From positions 68,355-102,291 of the forward strand of contig MGMS01000028.1 of assembly GCA_001796515.1 (NCBI GenBank): a stretch of 33,937 nucleotides of DNA, written 5' to 3'. Of this stretch, positions 30,643 to 33,937 are shown one piece after another. Position 1 is the stretch's first letter. Every line of letters starts with the position of its first letter. The notes below the pieces were generated by a model, which was not told the DNA's origin, did not search any database, and saw nothing but the letters and a program-made list of their open reading frames with translations. The DNA comes from Chloroflexi bacterium RBG_13_51_36 (GTDB lineage: Bacteria; Chloroflexota; Dehalococcoidia; GIF9; AB-539-J10). A program made the translations under genes and the position numbers.

Positions 30643-30673
30643 TAACAAAAGAGAAGCAACAAGGAGGTGAATT

Positions 30674-30898
30674 ATGCCTAGAGGAGATGGTACGGGCCCT
30701 TATGGGCAAGGTCCCGGAACTGGCAGGGGATTAGGACGCGGCGCAGGCAGAGGCAGAATGGGTGGAGACCGTCCTGGAGCGGGCCCCAGTGGGAATTGTA
30801 TATGTCCTAGTTGTGGGGAAAAGGTTCCGCACCAGGCAGGTGTTCCCTGCTATGACCTGAGTTGCCCCAAGTGCGGGGCAAAGCTGACCCGGGAATAG
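30674..30898 (+). CDS. Gly-rich protein with C-terminal zinc ribbon
   Basis: 74 residues. The head MPRGDGTGPYGQGPGTGRG repeats the DUF5320 motif. It is followed by a Gly/Arg stretch and a C4 zinc ribbon from CPSC (Cys44, Cys47) and CPKC (Cys64, Cys67), with additional Cys42 and Cys59. The ATG has AAGGAGGTGA upstream. Its stop is separated by one base from the next ATG, which couples it to the first MinD-type ATPase. Together this suggests a small metal-binding accessory of the ATPase. Confidence 0.8.
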   Translation: MPRGDGTGPYGQGPGTGRGLGRGAGRGRMGGDRPGAGPSGNCICPSCGEKVPHQAGVPCYDLSCPKCGAKLTRE

Positions 30899-30899
30899 A

Positions 30900-31760
30900 A
30901 TGATAATCTCTGTTGCCAGTGGAAAAGGTGGCACAGGCAAGACGCTGGTGGCAACCAGCTTAGCTCTTTCCTTAAAGGATAATCATAAGGTTCAACTGTT
31001 AGATTGTGATGTAGAGGAGCCAAATGCTAATATTCTTCTGCGTCTGCCTATAAAACAGAGCCAGCCTGTGTATATTCCCATCCCCAGGGTACAGGAAGCG
31101 AAATGCACCTATTGCGGCAAGTGCGCTGAAGTCTGTGCCTACAACGCTATTGCGGTGATTAAGCAAAAAGTGCTCGTTTTCCCCGAACTATGTCACGGCT
31201 GCGGAGGATGTTCTTATCTATGCCCTGAGTCTGCTATTACTGAAGAGGGAAGAGGGGTGGGGATAGTCGAAAGAGGCAGTTCAGGGAATTTGGAATTAAT
31301 TCAAGGGAAGCTTAACGTGGGCGAAGCGATGGCTCCCCCAGTAATCAGGGAAGTAAAGAGGTATACCAACCCCGCAAATATAGTAATTATTGATGTTCCA
31401 CCAGGAACTTCGTGTCCTGTAATAGAAGCAGTAAAAGGGAGCGATTTTTGTCTCCTCGTGACCGAGCCCACTCCGTTTGGCCTTAATGACCTTTCCCTAG
31501 CGGTGGAAGTCGTGAGTGAGCTGGACATCCCCTGCGGGGTGATAATAAACCGCGTTGGTGTGGGCAGTAAGGAGGTGGAGCAGTATTGCTGTCGAGAGAG
31601 GATACCAATTTTGTTGACAATTCCGTTGGATAGAGAAATTGCCGCGCTCTATTCCCGGGGCATTCCCTTGATAGAAGGAATGCCTCGGTGGCGTGAGGAA
31701 TTTCTTAGACTCTTTCAGGACATTAAGGGCATGGTTCCCGCCAGCCGATTAGCAAAATAA
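30900..31760 (+). CDS. MinD-family ATPase with inserted ferredoxin domain (copy 1)
   Basis: Cytoplasmic P-loop ATPase of COG1149. The deviant Walker A is SGKGGTGKT (Lys9, Lys14), and switch residues lie in LLDCDVEEPN and IIDVPPGTSCP. Inserted at about 62-112 is a 2[4Fe-4S] ferredoxin domain (Cys69, 72, 75, 79 and 98, 101, 104, 108). 286 residues is normal for this group. Relatives occur in the orange-protein (ORP) gene sets of Desulfovibrio and in archaea, where they are thought to assist metal-cluster handling. Probably works with the next ATPase. Confidence 0.92.
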   Translation: MIISVASGKGGTGKTLVATSLALSLKDNHKVQLLDCDVEEPNANILLRLPIKQSQPVYIPIPRVQEAKCTYCGKCAEVCAYNAIAVIKQKVLVFPELCHGCGGCSYLCPESAITEEGRGVGIVERGSSGNLELIQGKLNVGEAMAPPVIREVKRYTNPANIVIIDVPPGTSCPVIEAVKGSDFCLLVTEPTPFGLNDLSLAVEVVSELDIPCGVIINRVGVGSKEVEQYCCRERIPILLTIPLDREIAALYSRGIPLIEGMPRWREEFLRLFQDIKGMVPASRLAK

Positions 31761-31836
31761 CGACTGACAACAAGTTGCCGGAGGCGGTAAGAGAGTCTAC
31801 CGTATCTATCTAAGACGCCGACAAAAAGGCGTGAAT

Positions 31837-32700
31837 ATGATGAAAGAAATTGTGGTTCTTAGTGGCAAGGGAGGGACAGGGAAGACATCTATCGTCGCAT
31901 GTTTTGCATCCCTAGCCAAAAGTAAGGTGTTGGCTGATTGTGACGTGGATGCCGCCGACCTGCATCTCCTCCTTAAACCAAGGATTAAGGAGGACAAGGA
32001 GTTTTGGAGCGGCAGGGTCGCGTCCATAGACGAAGGGAAATGCACAGAATGTGGCTTATGCCAGGAATTGTGTCGTTTTGGGGCCATTAAGGATTTTAGA
32101 GTCGACCCCATTTCCTGTGAAGGCTGCGGCTTCTGCTACCATATCTGCCCTGTTGATGCCATCGCTATGAAGGACAGCATGAGTGGGCATTCGTTCATCT
32201 CTGAAACAAAGTACGGTTATTTATGCCACGCCAGGTTAGGTATTGCCCAAGAAAATTCAGGAAAGTTGGTGGCGTTAGTGCGGCAGAACGCCAAGCTCAT
32301 CGCTGAGAGAAGGAATTTGGACTACATCATCACCGATGGTCCTCCAGGCATAGGCTGTCCGGTTATCTCCTCGCTATCGGGTGCCAATCTGGCATTGTTG
32401 GTGACCGAGCCCACGTTATCAGGGATTCATGACCTCGAGCGCGTAATTGGTGTTTGCCGCCACTTCGGCGTTCCTGTCTTAGTTTGCGTAAATAAATATG
32501 ACCTCAACGAAGATAATACCGATCGAATTGAACGCTATTGCAGTGAAGAAGGGATAGAGGTGGCCGCCAGGATTTCTTTTGATAATGTGATGACCCAGGC
32601 AATCGTTGAAGGGTTGCCGGTAGTAGAATATACAAACGGCAAGGTAACGCAGCAGATAAAAGAACTGTGGCAAATTGTCTCAACGAGACTAGAAAAATAG
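31837..32700 (+). CDS. MinD-family ATPase with inserted ferredoxin domain (copy 2)
   Basis: Paralogue of the preceding gene. Walker A GKGGTGKT; ADCDVDAADLH; ITDGPPGIGCPV. Its ferredoxin insert uses Cys69, 72, 75, 79 and Cys94, 97, 100, 104, in the same place as copy 1. I choose ATG 31837, which has AAGG 7 bases upstream; GTG 31831 is too close to it and ATG 31840 is also possible. The sequences diverge in the region between insert and second switch, so the two are likely an obligate pair. 76 bases separate it from copy 1. Confidence 0.92.
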   Translation: MMKEIVVLSGKGGTGKTSIVACFASLAKSKVLADCDVDAADLHLLLKPRIKEDKEFWSGRVASIDEGKCTECGLCQELCRFGAIKDFRVDPISCEGCGFCYHICPVDAIAMKDSMSGHSFISETKYGYLCHARLGIAQENSGKLVALVRQNAKLIAERRNLDYIITDGPPGIGCPVISSLSGANLALLVTEPTLSGIHDLERVIGVCRHFGVPVLVCVNKYDLNEDNTDRIERYCSEEGIEVAARISFDNVMTQAIVEGLPVVEYTNGKVTQQIKELWQIVSTRLEK

Positions 32701-32709
32701 GAGGTAGAG

Positions 32710-32955
32710 ATGCCAGTTTATGAATACAGATGCTTGGATTGTGGGAATATCTCAGAAATATTCTTCCGCAGCCCTGACGATCAAAATATCCGATGTCCAG
32801 CATGTGGCAGCTACAGGCTGGACAAACTCCTCTCCGCGCCGTATACTCTGAGGTCTCGTGCCTCTATACCTGGCACGACGTGCTGCGGCAAGGCAGAGCG
32901 TTGCGAGACGCCTCCTTGCTCCTTGGACGACACTTGCAGGAGGGATAACAAATGA
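32710..32955 (+). CDS. FmdB-type zinc-ribbon protein (copy 2)
   Basis: 81-residue FmdB family protein (MPVYEYRCLDCG, Cys8, Cys11, Cys29, Cys32) with five more C-terminal Cys (58, 59, 65, 70, 76), more than copy 1. AGGAGG lies 5 bases upstream of the ATG. It overlaps the following NifX-like gene as ATGA. It therefore pairs with a NifX protein, as copy 1 does, suggesting a functional NifX-FmdB pair. Confidence 0.88.
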   Translation: MPVYEYRCLDCGNISEIFFRSPDDQNIRCPACGSYRLDKLLSAPYTLRSRASIPGTTCCGKAERCETPPCSLDDTCRRDNK

Positions 32956-33290
32956 GATTCGCAGTACCTATCACGGATGGTAAAGTATCTACCCACTTTG
33001 GCCATTGTAGTCATTTCGCCTTATTTGACGTTGATGAAGCTACCAAGGCGATTGTAGGAAGAGAGGTCATACCATCACCGGGACATCAACCCGGATTTCT
33101 TCCTGCGTGGCTGGCTGAAGAAGGGGTTTCTGTTGTCATAGCTAGCGGCATGGGTTCCCGGGCCCGGGCCATCTTCAATGAAAATCACATTGAAGTCGTT
33201 ATTGGTGCGCTTGGTGACGACCCTGAGAAAGTTGTTCTTGATTACATGAAAGGGGAGTTAACAACAGGTGATAATATATGCGACCACTAA
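32952..33290 (+). CDS. NifX/orange-protein-like cofactor protein
   Basis: 112 residues of the Nif-X/B domain (MRFAVPITDGKVSTHFGHCSHF, ending around LGDDPEKVVLDYMKGEL), without an extension. The HFGHCSHF segment has His and Cys suited to binding a metal cofactor, as in ORP and NafY-type proteins. It overlaps the FmdB gene by four bases (ATGA). It differs from the NifX protein at 29703 by lacking the Met/Gly tract. It closes the cluster before coaE. Confidence 0.88.
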   Translation: MRFAVPITDGKVSTHFGHCSHFALFDVDEATKAIVGREVIPSPGHQPGFLPAWLAEEGVSVVIASGMGSRARAIFNENHIEVVIGALGDDPEKVVLDYMKGELTTGDNICDH

Positions 33291-33377
33291 GGCCAATGGG
33301 AGAACAGAACCAAAACAAGAGTAGGTTCGAGCACCACCAATTTAGGCTCTGTGATTAAGGAGACAAAGAGAGACTAG

Positions 33378-33937
33378 ATGATTGTTGTTGGCCTGACAGG
33401 AAGTGTGGGCACGGGGAAAAGCACGGTAACTAATTTTTTTAGACAATTGGGGGCCTACATAATTGATTGGGATGAGCTGGCTCGGACGGTAACCTGCCCT
33501 CACTCAAAGGCCTGGAAAGAAATAGTAGCGTATTTTGGGGAAGGTAATCTGAATGACGACCTGACGATCAATCGGCAGAAACTGGCTGATACAGTATTTT
33601 CCGACAAGGAAAAGGTGGCAAAGCTAAACCAGATAGTTCATCGCGAGGTGTTCAGGGAAGACGAAAGAATTACAAATGAGATCAGAAGCCATGACCCCAA
33701 TGCTCTGATTATTAAGGACATTCCGTTACTGTTTGAGCTTACCCATCCTATATCTGTGGACAAGATAATTGTTGTCTCTGCCAGTGAACAAACCCAATTG
33801 AGACGCCTAAAAGAGAAGGGGATGAGTCGGGAGGATGCGCGCCGCAGGATAGACTCCCAACTTCCTTTGGAAGAAAAAATCAAATCCGCGGATTTTGTCA
33901 TTAATAATGACGGTCCCCCCGAAAAGGCAAGGAAGCA
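33378..33937 (+). CDS. coaE: Dephospho-CoA kinase (3' partial)
   Basis: Last step of coenzyme A synthesis, phosphorylating dephospho-CoA. The ATG at 33378 opens a frame that runs off the window end, with about 186 codons visible of a usual length near 200. Walker A is TGSVGTGKST (Lys14). IIDWDELAR, IKDIPLLFEL and the lid RRRIDSQLPLEEK follow the family pattern. No strong Shine-Dalgarno is seen (AGAGAGACTAG). It lies 87 bases after the NifX cluster in the same direction, in a gap with no other gene. Confidence 0.93.
   Translation, partial: MIVVGLTGSVGTGKSTVTNFFRQLGAYIIDWDELARTVTCPHSKAWKEIVAYFGEGNLNDDLTINRQKLADTVFSDKEKVAKLNQIVHREVFREDERITNEIRSHDPNALIIKDIPLLFELTHPISVDKIIVVSASEQTQLRRLKEKGMSREDARRRIDSQLPLEEKIKSADFVINNDGPPEKARK

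Noticed and set aside
33320-33355. GGTTCGAG resembling a tRNA T-loop before coaE
   Set aside because: No matching acceptor, D or anticodon arms within a tRNA length.
1-33937. CRISPR arrays, insertion sequences, phage or plasmid genes
   Set aside because: No regularly spaced repeats, transposase, integrase or replication motifs were seen.

Overview
This looks like chromosomal DNA of an anaerobic bacterium, most likely a Chloroflexota member of the Dehalococcoidia type. That placement is an inference from gene content: a bacterial housekeeping set (uvrB, gltX, leuS, proC, coaD, rsmD, clpC, radA, ispD/ispF, coaE), an oxygen-sensitive iron-sulfur inventory (three radical SAM proteins, a 2[4Fe-4S] ferredoxin, two ferredoxin-containing MinD-type ATPases, two NifX/orange-protein-like proteins) and the DUF5679, DUF134 and DUF5320 families. 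There are no rRNAs, tRNAs, CRISPR arrays, insertion sequences or phage genes. Genes sit in short, tightly packed operons on both strands, and most starts have a Shine-Dalgarno sequence.

Left part (1-9524). The window opens inside a PflX-like radical SAM gene, followed by an acylphosphatase. A minus-strand operon then holds leucyl aminopeptidase, an UlaG-like metallo-hydrolase and a DUF362 protein. Next is a decayed P-loop kinase gene with an in-frame stop just after its Walker A motif. It is followed by a minus-strand signalling operon with its own sigma70-type promoter: a MerR-like HTH protein, a soluble histidine kinase with six PAS domains, and a REC-HD-GYP response regulator.

Middle (9525-22227). 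uvrB (minus); a small coiled-coil protein with gltX; a monocistronic DUF5679 zinc-ribbon protein; a roughly 0.5 kb stretch without a recognisable gene; then leuS-proC-methyltransferase and two tandemly duplicated SPASM-like radical SAM proteins. The converging minus-strand operon is rsmD-coaD-ferredoxin.

Right part (22228-33937). A divergent promoter region with a perfect 19-bp palindrome separates rsmD from the operon clpC, biotinyl-domain protein, radA, ispD, ispF. After a convergent hypothetical gene comes the most distinctive locus (28053-33290). It has a near-consensus promoter with an operator-like palindrome at its start point, a DUF134 regulator, three small glycine-rich DUF5320-like proteins, a NifX-domain protein fused to a Met/Gly tract and coiled coil, an FmdB zinc ribbon, a Gly-rich zinc-ribbon protein, two MinD-type ATPases with inserted ferredoxin domains, a second FmdB protein and a second NifX/ORP-like protein. 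The parts resemble the anaerobe-specific 'orange protein' (Mo-Cu cluster) gene sets, with unusual shared tails and head motifs that suggest a multi-protein metal-cofactor complex. The window ends inside coaE.
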